Assembly: GCF_001667265.1 (NCBI RefSeq)
Contig: NZ_LZHW01000020.1
Coordinates: forward strand, 1-63,647
DNA: 63,647 nt
Source: Mycobacterium sp. ACS4331
GTDB taxonomy: Bacteria > Actinomycetota > Actinomycetes > Mycobacteriales > Mycobacteriaceae
Direction: 5' to 3'
Below are positions 43,681 to 52,010 of this stretch, one piece after another. Numbering within the stretch: position 1 is the first letter of the stretch; each line of letters opens with the position of its first letter. The notes beneath the pieces were generated by a model that ran no database searches, had not been told where the DNA came from, and worked only from the letters and a program-made list of their open reading frames with translations. A program made the position numbers and the translations under genes.

Positions 43681-44213
43681 CAGCTGCCGAGCAACCGGCC
43701 ATCTCGGTGCGGGTCAACGGCCGGCGCTGGCAGGGCACCGTGCCGGCCCGGATGACCCTGGCCGACCTTCTTCGGGACCGGCTCGCCCTCACCGGCACTC
43801 ACCTCGGCTGCGGTGAGGGTCTGTGCGGGTCCTGCAATGTGCTCGTGGACTCCTGTTCGGCCCGGTCCTGTCTGATGCTGGCCGCGCAGGCCGACGGCAC
43901 CGAGATCGTCACCGTCGAAGGTCTCACCCCGGCCGATGGACTCTCGGACGTGCAGGAGGCTCTGGTGCGCCACCACGGGCTGCAGTGTGGCTTCTGCACA
44001 CCGGGTTTCGTCGTGCTGATCGAGGAGCTGCTGGCCGCGGTGGACGCGGGGGAGCGCCCGTCCCGCGACGACATCCGCCGGCATCTGAGTTCGTCGTTGT
44101 GCCGGTGCACGGGATACACCCCGATCCTGGCCGCTGCCGAGGAGCTGGTCGACCAGCGCAGCGCCGCGGCCGCGTCCACCACCCCCACCACCCGCTTGGA
44201 GGAGAACCAGTGA
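43677..44213 (+). CDS. Mo-hydroxylase 2x[2Fe-2S] subunit (CoxS-like)
   Basis: A 178-residue small subunit carrying two [2Fe-2S] clusters. The plant-type cluster uses Cys45, Cys50, Cys53 and Cys65 (GCGEGLCGSC), and the second uses Cys104, Cys107, Cys142 and Cys144 (CGFC, CRC), in the normal order. It moves electrons from the molybdenum centre to FAD. The C-terminal 20 residues (SAAAASTTPTTRLEENQ) are an unstructured tail. The SCP2-like gene overlaps its stop by four bases. Confidence 0.93.
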   Translation: MTAAEQPAISVRVNGRRWQGTVPARMTLADLLRDRLALTGTHLGCGEGLCGSCNVLVDSCSARSCLMLAAQADGTEIVTVEGLTPADGLSDVQEALVRHHGLQCGFCTPGFVVLIEELLAAVDAGERPSRDDIRRHLSSSLCRCTGYTPILAAAEELVDQRSAAAASTTPTTRLEENQ

Positions 44214-44608
44214 GTCAACTGAAATATGTTTCGCAGGAATGGCTGACCCGGCAGGGCGAACTGCAGCAGTCGTTTCAGACCCGCCCGGGGGCGACGGCTC
44301 GGGTGCAGTATCGGCTGACCAACGCCCCCGGAGGTGAGGACATCTGGTACTACGCCGACGTCCGCGACGGCAGGATCGTCGAACAGCTGTTGGGGCAGGA
44401 TCCCGCCGCCGACGGGACCATGGCGTCGTCGTTCGACGATTCGATCGCGATCCTGCGCGGCGACTTGGCGCCCACGGCGGCGTTCATGGAGGGCCGGATC
44501 AAACTGAGCGGCGATGTGGCCAAGCTGGGCAAGCTGATGCCGTTGACCCAGACCGCCGAATACAAGCGGCACATCACCCAACTGTGCGAGGAGACGGACT
44601 TCTCATGA
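44210..44608 (+). CDS. SCP2-like (sterol carrier) domain protein
   Basis: A 132-residue protein that is a single SCP2-type domain: WLTRQGELQQSFQTRPGATA, VQYRLTNAPGGEDIWYYADV, then a conserved end where FMEGRIKLSGDVAKLGKLMP matches the G-K/R-I-K-L-x-G-D pattern of SCP2. Such domains bind acyl chains, sterols or other hydrophobic ligands. GTG 44210 follows GGAGGAG closely and overlaps the previous stop. It may present a hydrophobic substrate to the Mo-hydroxylase or carry its product. Confidence 0.82.
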   Translation: MSQLKYVSQEWLTRQGELQQSFQTRPGATARVQYRLTNAPGGEDIWYYADVRDGRIVEQLLGQDPAADGTMASSFDDSIAILRGDLAPTAAFMEGRIKLSGDVAKLGKLMPLTQTAEYKRHITQLCEETDFS

Positions 44609-45516
44609 CCTTCTCGCTGCTGGCGCACGACCCGGTCACCGGTCAGCTCGGTGTCGCGTCGCACTCGCACTACATGGGTGTGGGCTCCGTGGTGACGTGG
44701 GCGGAGGCCGGTGCCGGGGTGGTCGCCACCCAGGCGTTCGCGGTCAAGGGCTACGGTCCGCGCGGGCTGGCCGCGATGCGGGCCGGCACGGCGGCCCCGC
44801 AGGCGCTTGAGCAGCTGCTGGCGTCGGACCCGGCACCTGAGGTCAGGCAGGTCGCCTTCCTGGACACCTCCGGACGATTCGGCATCCACAGTGGCGCCCG
44901 GTGTGTCGGGGCGGCCGGCGCCGCCCAGGGCCGGCATGTGGTCGGGTTGGGCAACATGCTCGACAACGACGACGTGCCGCTGGCCATGGTCCGCGGGTTC
45001 GAGGAGGCGACCGGCGATCTGGCCCGGCGGCTGCTGGCCGGGTTGCGCGCCGGCGACGAGGCCGGCGGTGACATCCGTGGCCGCCAGTCCGGAGCCGTGA
45101 TTGTGGTCGACGGCGCACCGACCGATGCTCCGTGGGAGGGCGTGGTGCGCGAGCTGCGGGTCGACGACCACCACGACCCGATCGGGGAGCTGAGCCGGCT
45201 GCTCGACCTCAACGACGCCTTCGACCGCATGTCGGCGGTGGTGTTCGACCCGGACGGTCCCATTCTCGGCCCGCCTCAGCCCGACGAGGTCTATCGCGGC
45301 GCCGAGACCGCGCTGGCCCAGGCCGCCGCGGTGCTGGGGGACAACCCCGAGGCGGTCTTCTGGAACGCGGTACTGCAGTCGCGGTGGGGAAACCCGACCG
45401 AGGCCAAGCGGCTGCTGGACAGCGCCGCGCGCCACAATCCGCGGCTGCCGACCTTCTTCGTCCGGTTGGCTGAAGCTGGGATCCTCACCGCCGCAGAGGT
45501 TTCCGGCGGAGTCTAG
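44605..45516 (+). CDS. DUF1028 family protein
   Basis: A 303-residue protein whose N-terminal 210 residues match DUF1028, an Ntn-hydrolase-like family: MTFSLLAHDPVTGQLGVASH, GVGSVVTWAEAGAGVVATQA, and LGNMLDNDDVPLAM. The C-terminal 90 residues look like a tetratricopeptide-type addition (AETALAQAAAVLGDNPEAVF, RLLDSAARHNP). Thr2 after the initiator Met may be the exposed nucleophile, as in Ntn hydrolases; this is inference. ATG 44605 overlaps the SCP2 stop. It is the last gene of the plus-strand operon. Confidence 0.85.
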   Translation: MTFSLLAHDPVTGQLGVASHSHYMGVGSVVTWAEAGAGVVATQAFAVKGYGPRGLAAMRAGTAAPQALEQLLASDPAPEVRQVAFLDTSGRFGIHSGARCVGAAGAAQGRHVVGLGNMLDNDDVPLAMVRGFEEATGDLARRLLAGLRAGDEAGGDIRGRQSGAVIVVDGAPTDAPWEGVVRELRVDDHHDPIGELSRLLDLNDAFDRMSAVVFDPDGPILGPPQPDEVYRGAETALAQAAAVLGDNPEAVFWNAVLQSRWGNPTEAKRLLDSAARHNPRLPTFFVRLAEAGILTAAEVSGGV

Positions 45517-45531
45517 GTGCGGCGGCGGCTG

Positions 45532-47922
45532 TCAGAAGGCACGACCGCCGACCGGCACCGACGCCTCACATGCCCCCGCGGCGGGTGCGCAGTCCGCAGA
45601 CATCGCGGCGAGCAGTCGTTCAGCCGTGATCGGAACGGTGTCGACGACACCAGTGTCGACACCGTGGTCGGCGGCCAGGGCGTCCCGGATGGCGTTGGCC
45701 AGGACCGCTGGCAGCGGGATGGCGCCGCTCTCTCCGGCGCCCTTGGCCCCGTTGAGTGAGAACGGAGACGGGGTCTGGAGATGGACCGTCTCGATCGGCG
45801 GCATGTTGTCGGGCAGCGGCGGCGCGTAGTCCCACAGCGACTGCACAACGGGCTGCCCGTCGGCGGTGTAGGGCAGTTCCTCGTACAACGCCGCACCGAT
45901 GCCCTGGGCCGTGCTGCCATGGATCTGCCCTTCGACCAGAGCGGGATTGAGTTGTACGCCGCAGTCGTGCCCGTAGACCAGTCGCTGTACCGTCACGGTG
46001 CCGGTCGCGCGGTCGATCTCGACCACGGCGGCCACCGCGCCGAAGGTGAACGCGAAGTTCTGCGGATCGTAGGTGTACCCGGCTTCCAGCCCGGGTTGGA
46101 GTCCGGCGGGCAGATTCGTTGCCCGCCAAGCGGCGTCGGCCACCTGGGCGACGCTGATCCGCGTCCCGGACGCGGTTTCGAAGCCGAATCCGTTGTCGAG
46201 GAGCGCCGTGGGGTCGACCTCCAGCAGGTGTGCGGCGATCGCTCGCATCTGGGTGCGCAGGCCGCGAGCCGCCATCATGACCGCGGACCCGGCGACCCCG
46301 GCGCCGCGGCTGCCGCCGCTGGCGTAGCCCGTGTAGGGGCAGGCCTGCGTGTCACCGCAGACCACCGTGACGTCGCTTAGCGCGACGCCGACCTCGTCGG
46401 CGGCCACCTGCGCCAGCGCCGTCTCGACGCCCTGGCCCATGGGGGTCTGCCCGGTCAGCACGGTCACCAGTCCGGAGGCGTCCATCCGCACCACCGCGCG
46501 GTCGTGGCCGGGGTTGTTGATGCCCATCATGGCCGCGGAGGTGGATGGGCCGAAGTTCGAGGCCTCCAGATAGCAGGCCGCGCCGACACCGACCAGCCGG
46601 CCCGCAGCGCGGGCATCGGCCGCCTCGCGCCGGGCCCGGTCCCAGTCGAGCCGGTCGGCGACCAGGCCCAGCAGTTCGCCGTAGCGGCCACTGTCCAGAC
46701 ACATCATGGCCGCCGTCCAATACGGAAGTTCCTCCGGTTGAAGAAGATTGCGCTGGCGGATCTCCATCGGATCGATCTCCAGTCGGCGGGCCCCCTCGTC
46801 GAGCGCCCGCTCGATCGCGAACGTCGCCTCGGGCATTCCGAAACCGCGGTAGGCCCCGATGGGCGTCTTGTTGGTCACCACCGCCACTAGTTCGGCCAGC
46901 GCGTCGCCGACCCGATACGGTCCGGTCAGCATGGCTGCTGTGACCACGCCGGATCCCGCACCGGCCATATAGGGGGTGGCCCCACAGTCGAGCAGCACGG
47001 TGGCCCGCAGACCGGTGATGGTGCCGTCGGCGTTGAGTCCGAGCTCCAGGTCGACCGCCGTCCCGCGGCCGTGGACGGTGGCGACGAACGACTCCGGCCG
47101 GCTCTCGATCCACCGGACCGGGCGACGCACCACGCGGGAGGCGAAGGCGACCAGTGTCTCTTCGATGTAGGCGCACACCTTGTTCCCGAACGCGCCCCCG
47201 ACGTCGGGACAGCACACCCGAACCCGGGATTCGGGTATCCGCAGCGTGTCGCTCAACGAGGCTCGGACCTGGTGCAGCGCCTGCGTGGAGGTCCACATCG
47301 TCAGGCAGTCGCCGGTGACGTCCCACATCGCGCGGACGCCGCGGGTCTCCAGCGGCAACCCGGCCACCCGACTGCTGGTGTAGCGGCCGGACACGACCAG
47401 CGCCGAAGTGGCCAGGGCGGCACCAGGATCGCCGGCCTCGAATCGAGTGCGACCGAAGACATTGTCGGTCCAGTCGTCGTAGAGCAGTGGCCGGCTCTCG
47501 GCACTGGGCTCGACCACCGCCGGCAACCTGTCATAGCTCACCTCGACGAGTTCGGCAGCGTCTTCGGCGAGGTAGGCGTCGTCGGCGATCACCGCGGCGA
47601 TCGGCTCGCCCACATAGCGGACCCTGTCCCCGGCCAGGCACCAGGTCGGCGCGTCGGCCTGGATCTGGGTCGTCCACATCAAACCCATCGGATCGGTGTG
47701 GGGCCGGACATCGGAGCCGACGAGCACCGCGTGCACCCCGGGGGCGGCGCTGGCTCGTGTGGTGTCCACCGAGATGCGCGCGTGCGCCTCGCGGGAGCGC
47801 ACGATCACCAGGTGCAGTTCACCAGCGGACTGCTCGTCGGCGAGGTAGCTGCCGCCGCCGGCGACCAGTCGCCGCAACTTCTGGCCGGGCGGACTCTGAC
47901 CGACGTGGGGTGCCCTGGTCAT
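45532..47922 (-). CDS. Mo-hydroxylase large subunit (CoxL/XdhB-like)
   Basis: A 796-residue molybdopterin-cytosine/guanine-dinucleotide-type catalytic subunit of the xanthine dehydrogenase family. The molybdenum-binding loops include GGAFGNKV, PIGAYRGFGMPEA, GGSRGAGVAGSAV and the catalytic Glu in KGAGESGAIPLP. The active-site loop is AYRGFG-like, not AYRCSFR of true CO dehydrogenase, so it hydroxylates an organic substrate such as an N-heterocycle or aldehyde. It is on the opposite strand to its medium and small subunits and convergent with them, an odd split. GGAGGAG precedes ATG 47922, and operator copy 2 is upstream. Confidence 0.92.
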   Translation of the reverse strand: MTRAPHVGQSPPGQKLRRLVAGGGSYLADEQSAGELHLVIVRSREAHARISVDTTRASAAPGVHAVLVGSDVRPHTDPMGLMWTTQIQADAPTWCLAGDRVRYVGEPIAAVIADDAYLAEDAAELVEVSYDRLPAVVEPSAESRPLLYDDWTDNVFGRTRFEAGDPGAALATSALVVSGRYTSSRVAGLPLETRGVRAMWDVTGDCLTMWTSTQALHQVRASLSDTLRIPESRVRVCCPDVGGAFGNKVCAYIEETLVAFASRVVRRPVRWIESRPESFVATVHGRGTAVDLELGLNADGTITGLRATVLLDCGATPYMAGAGSGVVTAAMLTGPYRVGDALAELVAVVTNKTPIGAYRGFGMPEATFAIERALDEGARRLEIDPMEIRQRNLLQPEELPYWTAAMMCLDSGRYGELLGLVADRLDWDRARREAADARAAGRLVGVGAACYLEASNFGPSTSAAMMGINNPGHDRAVVRMDASGLVTVLTGQTPMGQGVETALAQVAADEVGVALSDVTVVCGDTQACPYTGYASGGSRGAGVAGSAVMMAARGLRTQMRAIAAHLLEVDPTALLDNGFGFETASGTRISVAQVADAAWRATNLPAGLQPGLEAGYTYDPQNFAFTFGAVAAVVEIDRATGTVTVQRLVYGHDCGVQLNPALVEGQIHGSTAQGIGAALYEELPYTADGQPVVQSLWDYAPPLPDNMPPIETVHLQTPSPFSLNGAKGAGESGAIPLPAVLANAIRDALAADHGVDTGVVDTVPITAERLLAAMSADCAPAAGACEASVPVGGRAF

Positions 47923-47956
47923 CGTGTCTCCTCCACTCTCACCGGTGAACGTAACG

Positions 47957-47978
47957 ACAGGTGTGACACCATGTCAAC
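47957..47978. promoter_or_regulatory. 22-bp operator, copy 2 (Mo large subunit promoter)
   Basis: A reverse-orientation copy of 40457-40478: 18 consecutive identical bases, then one mismatch and three more identical bases. Read on the minus strand, it begins GTTGACA, giving a -35 TTGACA, with TTACGT as a possible -10 after 17 bases. It lies 35 bases upstream of the large-subunit ATG. Confidence 0.72.
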
Positions 47979-48052
47979 ATAGTCGTCCATATACTGCTGG
48001 ACTGCTCTGAGCTGGGCACACGTCGATTTCCGCCGCGCCGCGGCCGTCCGCC

Positions 48053-48373
48053 TCAGCGCTGGGTTCGGTGGTCGATCTCCTCGGTGCTGAAGAGGGTGAC
48101 GCCACCGGTGGCGAAGTTCGCGACATCGGCACTGGCGGCGGCCATTTCGGGCGACTTCAGCGCTGCCTTCAACTCCTCGGCCGAGGTGAAGCTCAAGCTG
48201 GCGACCAGGTGATAGGGCGCGTCCTGCGTGGGCATCAGTGAGCGCGGTCTGCCGGTGCTGAACCCGGCCAGGCCGGGGATCTGCAGCGTCAGCGGGATAT
48301 GGGTCTGGGAGTAGTGGCGGTCGAAGGCCTCCGGATCCGCCGGATGGCCGTAGCAGACCGAGATGCGGAACAT
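48053..48373 (-). CDS. EthD-like protein
   Basis: A 106-residue ferredoxin-like barrel protein of the EthD family: FRISVCYGHPADPEAFDRHY (the AFDxHY/H pattern), SQTHIPLTLQIPGLAGFSTG, and LVASLSFTSAEELKAALKSP. EthD proteins often accompany P450 or ring-modifying enzymes as decarboxylases, isomerases or accessory factors. ATG 48373 follows GGAGGA; the longer frame to 48403 would start inside the paaZ stop. It lies after paaZ on the same strand, so it may serve phenylacetate metabolism or the island next to it. Confidence 0.8.
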   Translation of the reverse strand: MFRISVCYGHPADPEAFDRHYSQTHIPLTLQIPGLAGFSTGRPRSLMPTQDAPYHLVASLSFTSAEELKAALKSPEMAAASADVANFATGGVTLFSTEEIDHRTQR

Positions 48374-48399
48374 GGTGTCCTCCTGGGCGGCTGGGTGGT

Positions 48400-50436
48400 T
48401 CACGATGCCCGCTTGGCGACCAGGGTCAGGACGTCGTAGGTGGCCACCGGTTCGTTGTTCTGATTGGTCACCACCGCGTCCCAGCGGACCTCGCCGTAGT
48501 CGGCGGACAGTCGCGGCGTCACCTGCTTGGCGGTCAGCGTGACGGTGAGCGCGTCGCCGGCCTTGACCGGGGTCAGGAACCGCAGACCGTCGACGCCGAA
48601 GTTCGCCAGCACCGGGCCTGGGTTGGGCTCGACGAACAGACCCGCGGCCAGCGACACCACCAGATACCCGTGCGCGACGATGCCGCCGAACAGCGGGTTC
48701 TGTTCCGCGGCCGCGGGGTCGGTGTGTGCGTAGAAGGTGTCTCCGGTGAACTCGGCGAAATGGTCGATGTCGGCCAGGCTGACCACGCGGGGACCGCCGA
48801 CGATGGTGTCACCGATGCGCAGATCCTCGAGATGGCTGCGAAACGGATGAACCTCGGTGACGGTGCGCGCCGCACCGGTCGTCCAGCGCCCGGTGATGGC
48901 GGTCAGCATGTCGGGGCTGGCCTGAATGGCACTGCGCTGCATGAAATGCAGGACTCCTCGAATGCCGCCCAGTTCCTCGCCACCGCCGGCCCGGCCGGGT
49001 CCGCCGTGCACCAGGGTGGGCAGTGGTGAGCCGTGGCCGGTGGACTCCCCGGCGTCGTCACGGTCGAGCACCAGGATGCGGCCGTGATGCGGCGCGATGC
49101 CGACGGCGACCGCGCGCGCGACCTCGGGATCGTGGGTGACCAGTGAACCGACCAGGCTGCCCCGGCCGCGGGCGGCGAGTTCGACGGCGTCGTCGAGGTC
49201 ACGGTAGCCGATCACGGTGCTCACCGGGCCGAAGGCCTCCACGTCGTGCACCGCCGCGGCGGTGGGATCGTCGGCGCGCAGCAGCAGGGGCGGCAGGAAC
49301 GCGCCCCGTTCGGCGTCGGCACCCTCCACGTGGAACGACTCGGGATCGCCGAAAACCAGTGTGGCCGAGTCACGCAGCGTCTTCAGGGCGCGAAGCACCT
49401 CGTCACGCTGTTCGATGCTGGCCAGCGCGCCCATGCGCACGCGCTCGAGCTCCGGATTGCCGACGACGATCGTCGACAGCCGAGCCGCGGTGGCCTCGAC
49501 CACGGCGTCCTGCAGCTCGACGGGGACCAGCGCGCGCCGGATCGCGGTGCACTTCTGACCGGCCTTGGTGGTCATCTCCGCGACGAGTTGCTTGATGTAC
49601 AGCCCGAATTCGGGGGTGTCGGGGGTGGCGTCGGGCCCCAGGATGGAGCAGTTCAGCGAATCGGCCTCGGCGTTGAACCGCACCCCACCGGCCACCACCG
49701 TGGGATGGCCGCGCAGTTTGGCCGCCGTCGACGCGGAACCGGTGAACAGGACGGTGTCCTGGCTGTCGAGGTGCTCGAACAGTGCAGGCGGCCGGGCGCA
49801 CACCAGCTGGACCGAGCCTTCGGGCAGCGTGCCGGAGTCGATGATGGCCCGGAAGACGAGTTCGGTCAGATATGCGGTCTGGTGTGCCGGTTTGACGATG
49901 GAGGGCACGCCGGCCAGGAATGCCGGAGCGAGCTTCTCCAGCATTCCCCAGACCGGGAAGTTGAAGGCGTTGATCTGTACCGCGACACCGGGCCTGGAGG
50001 TGTAGATGTGTTGCCCGACGAATGTCCCTGTGCGTCCGAGCTTTTCGACTGGACCATCGATGTGGATGGTGTCGTTGGGCAGTTCCCGGACGCCCTTGGC
50101 GGCATAGCTGAACAGAGTGCCAAACCCGCCGTCGATATCGATGGCTGAGTCGGCGGTGGTGGCGCCTGTGGCCGCGGACAACGGCCAGAAGTCGGCCTTG
50201 GCCGCCGTCAGGTGCTTGGCCAGCGCTTTCAACGCCGCGGCCCGTTGGTGGAAGGTCATCGCTCGCAGTGCGGGTCCGCCGACCTTGCGGGCGTACCCGA
50301 TGGCCCCGGCGATGTCCACGCCGCCGGAGGGATACCGGGCGACCTCAGCGCCGGTGACCGCGCTGAGCAGCGGATCGGCCTCGTCGGCGGGAGTGGTCCA
50401 TCTGCCGTTCACATAGCTCTGCAGCACCGCGGTCAC
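48400..50436 (-). CDS. paaZ: PaaZ, oxepin-CoA hydrolase / aldehyde dehydrogenase
   Basis: A 678-residue fused enzyme that opens the oxepin-CoA ring with its C-terminal MaoC-like hydratase (about 535-678; SLADIDHFAEFTGDTFYAHT, NPLFGGIVAHGYLVVSLAAG) and oxidises the resulting aldehyde with its N-terminal aldehyde dehydrogenase (Glu257, Cys296 in AGQKCTAIR, AFNFPVWG). Both halves are complete. GTG 50436 follows AAGGAGAT. It has its own PaaR-type operator at 50448-50473 and is transcribed away from the main paa operon. Confidence 0.93.
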   Translation of the reverse strand: MTAVLQSYVNGRWTTPADEADPLLSAVTGAEVARYPSGGVDIAGAIGYARKVGGPALRAMTFHQRAAALKALAKHLTAAKADFWPLSAATGATTADSAIDIDGGFGTLFSYAAKGVRELPNDTIHIDGPVEKLGRTGTFVGQHIYTSRPGVAVQINAFNFPVWGMLEKLAPAFLAGVPSIVKPAHQTAYLTELVFRAIIDSGTLPEGSVQLVCARPPALFEHLDSQDTVLFTGSASTAAKLRGHPTVVAGGVRFNAEADSLNCSILGPDATPDTPEFGLYIKQLVAEMTTKAGQKCTAIRRALVPVELQDAVVEATAARLSTIVVGNPELERVRMGALASIEQRDEVLRALKTLRDSATLVFGDPESFHVEGADAERGAFLPPLLLRADDPTAAAVHDVEAFGPVSTVIGYRDLDDAVELAARGRGSLVGSLVTHDPEVARAVAVGIAPHHGRILVLDRDDAGESTGHGSPLPTLVHGGPGRAGGGEELGGIRGVLHFMQRSAIQASPDMLTAITGRWTTGAARTVTEVHPFRSHLEDLRIGDTIVGGPRVVSLADIDHFAEFTGDTFYAHTDPAAAEQNPLFGGIVAHGYLVVSLAAGLFVEPNPGPVLANFGVDGLRFLTPVKAGDALTVTLTAKQVTPRLSADYGEVRWDAVVTNQNNEPVATYDVLTLVAKRAS

Positions 50437-50447
50437 TGTTGATCTCC

Positions 50448-50473
50448 TTACCAACCGTCCATTCGTTCGGTAA
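50448..50473. promoter_or_regulatory. PaaR-type operator before paaZ
   Basis: An imperfect 26-bp dyad bounded by TTACC and GGTAA, containing ACCG and CGTTCGG half-sites like those at 51199-51218. It lies 12 bases upstream of the paaZ start and would block its transcription. Confidence 0.5.
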
Positions 50474-50510
50474 TCACTGTGGCAGTGACCGCCCGCTGTC
50501 GTCAAGGAGG

Positions 50511-51131
50511 TCAGTGCGAACTGGGCCGGGTGCGCAGCCCGTCGAAGATCATCGTGGTGACCGCGTCGGCGAGTTCCTCGCCGGAGAGGGCGCGGCTGGG
50601 CCGGTACCACTCGATGAGTGAGTTCACGGTGCCGAAGATCAGTCGGCTGGTCAGTCCGGGGTCCACGTCCGGGCGGATGCTGCCCTCGTCGCAGGCCTCC
50701 TCGACCAGGCTGCCGACGATCTGGTCGAACTCCCGGCGACGGGCCAGGGCGCGCCGCTCCACCGCGGTGTTGCCGCGGATCCGCAGCAGTAGGGTGACGT
50801 ACGGCAGTTCGTCGACCAGCACCACAACACTGCGCTTGACCAGGTTCTCCAGTCGCTGGATGGCCGGCCCGGTGGTGGTGTCAGGGGTCTGTGTGGCGGC
50901 GAACAGTGCGTCCAGGGCGCGGTCGACCGCCAGGCGCAGGAGTTCCTCTTTGCCGCTGACGTGGTGGTAGATCGAGGACTTGCTGATCCCCAGTCGGGCG
51001 GACAGGTGTTCCATCGACGTGCCGTCGTAGCCGCGCTGGTTGAAGACGCCGACGGCGACGGCCAGCAGGGAGTCCAAGTCGTAGCCCGGGCGGCCCACCT
51101 GGCCGGTGGACCGTGTGCGCGGCGAAGCCAT
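50511..51131 (-). CDS. paaR: PaaR-like TetR regulator
   Basis: A 206-residue TetR-family repressor, DNA-binding region about 20-66 (LLAVAVGVFNQRGYDGTSME, LSARLGISKSSIYHHVSGKE). It lies between paaZ and the divergent paa operon, the usual place for PaaR, which is released by phenylacetyl-CoA. I chose ATG 51131 (MASPRTR); upstream ATGs at 51143 and 51146 are alternatives. The dyads at 50448 and 51199 are its likely targets. Confidence 0.88.
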   Translation of the reverse strand: MASPRTRSTGQVGRPGYDLDSLLAVAVGVFNQRGYDGTSMEHLSARLGISKSSIYHHVSGKEELLRLAVDRALDALFAATQTPDTTTGPAIQRLENLVKRSVVVLVDELPYVTLLLRIRGNTAVERRALARRREFDQIVGSLVEEACDEGSIRPDVDPGLTSRLIFGTVNSLIEWYRPSRALSGEELADAVTTMIFDGLRTRPSSH

Positions 51132-51198
51132 GTCGAACATCATCCCATTGCGCCCGCTGTGCGGTGCGGTTCGTTGTCTGGGGGCCGCGGGTCTGGAC

Positions 51199-51218
51199 AA
51201 CCGACCGAACGATCGGTT
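51199..51218. promoter_or_regulatory. PaaR-type operator in the paaR-paaF divergent region
   Basis: AACCGA and TCGGTT arms enclose eight bases, with further CCG/CGG symmetry inside. The layout matches the CCGNCCGNNCGGTCGG-type operators bound by many TetR regulators. It lies 68 bases after the paaR start and 45 bases before the paaF start. Confidence 0.65.
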
Positions 51219-51263
51219 ATTAATGGACGCGACGAAAGTGGGGTACAGCTTGGAACGGGTGCT

Positions 51264-52010
51264 GTGAGCGACGACGAGTTCTCGACTCTGCGGATGCGGT
51301 CCGCTGCCGACCGAGTGGTGGTGGAACTGAACCGGCCCGCGCAGCGCAATGCGATCAATGCCGCGATGGTCGCCGAACTGCACGCGGTCTGTGCCCGAAT
51401 CGAGGCGCAACCGCGGATCCTCATCCTGGCCGGGGCCGGCCGAGACTTCGCCGCCGGTGCCGACATCGCCGAACTGCGTGCACGCGGTGCCGCCGACGCG
51501 CTCGCCGGAATCAACCGGACGGTCTTCGACCGGATCGCCGCCCTGTCGCTGCCGACCATCGCCGCGGTGGAGGGAAACGCCCTCGGCGGCGGGGCTGAAC
51601 TGAGCTACGCCTGCGATCTGCGGATTGCCGGAGTCGGTGCCCGGTTCGGCAATCCCGAACCCGGCCTAGGCATCCTGGCCGCGGCGGGTGCCAGCTACCG
51701 GTTGCCCGGGCTGGTCGGCGGGTCGATCGCCAAGCAGGTGATCCTCGGCGGCCGCGTGCTGGACTCCACCGCCGCACTGGCCTGCGGTCTGGTCGCCGAG
51801 GTGGTGGCCGATGGCACCGCACTGACCGCGGCCGGCGCGCTTGCCGACCGCATCGCCCGGCAGGCTCCGTTGGCACTGCGACTGTCCAAGGCTGTGCTCG
51901 ACGCCGAGTCCCCGCACCCACTGCTCGACGACCTCGCCCAGGCGGTGTTGTTCGACAGCCCGGACAAGGCCAAGCGCATGACCCATTTCCTCGACCGGAG
52001 CGCGGGATGA
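51264..52010 (+). CDS. paaF: Enoyl-CoA hydratase (PaaF-like)
   Basis: A 248-residue crotonase-fold enzyme that hydrates 2,3-dehydroadipyl-CoA in the lower phenylacetate route. The oxyanion region is AAGADIAEL and GNALGGGAELSYACD, and one catalytic Glu is in FGNPEPGLGI. The second crotonase Glu is replaced (SIAKQVILGG), as I recall in Escherichia coli PaaF, which also lacks it. GTG 51264 has only a fair ribosome site. It is the first gene of the main paa operon. Confidence 0.82.
   Translation: MSDDEFSTLRMRSAADRVVVELNRPAQRNAINAAMVAELHAVCARIEAQPRILILAGAGRDFAAGADIAELRARGAADALAGINRTVFDRIAALSLPTIAAVEGNALGGGAELSYACDLRIAGVGARFGNPEPGLGILAAAGASYRLPGLVGGSIAKQVILGGRVLDSTAALACGLVAEVVADGTALTAAGALADRIARQAPLALRLSKAVLDAESPHPLLDDLAQAVLFDSPDKAKRMTHFLDRSAG

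Noticed and set aside
45532..47922. Aerobic CO dehydrogenase (form I CoxL)
   Set aside because: The active-site loop is AYRGFG-like and lacks the AYRCSFR motif with its Cys, so CO oxidation is not supported.
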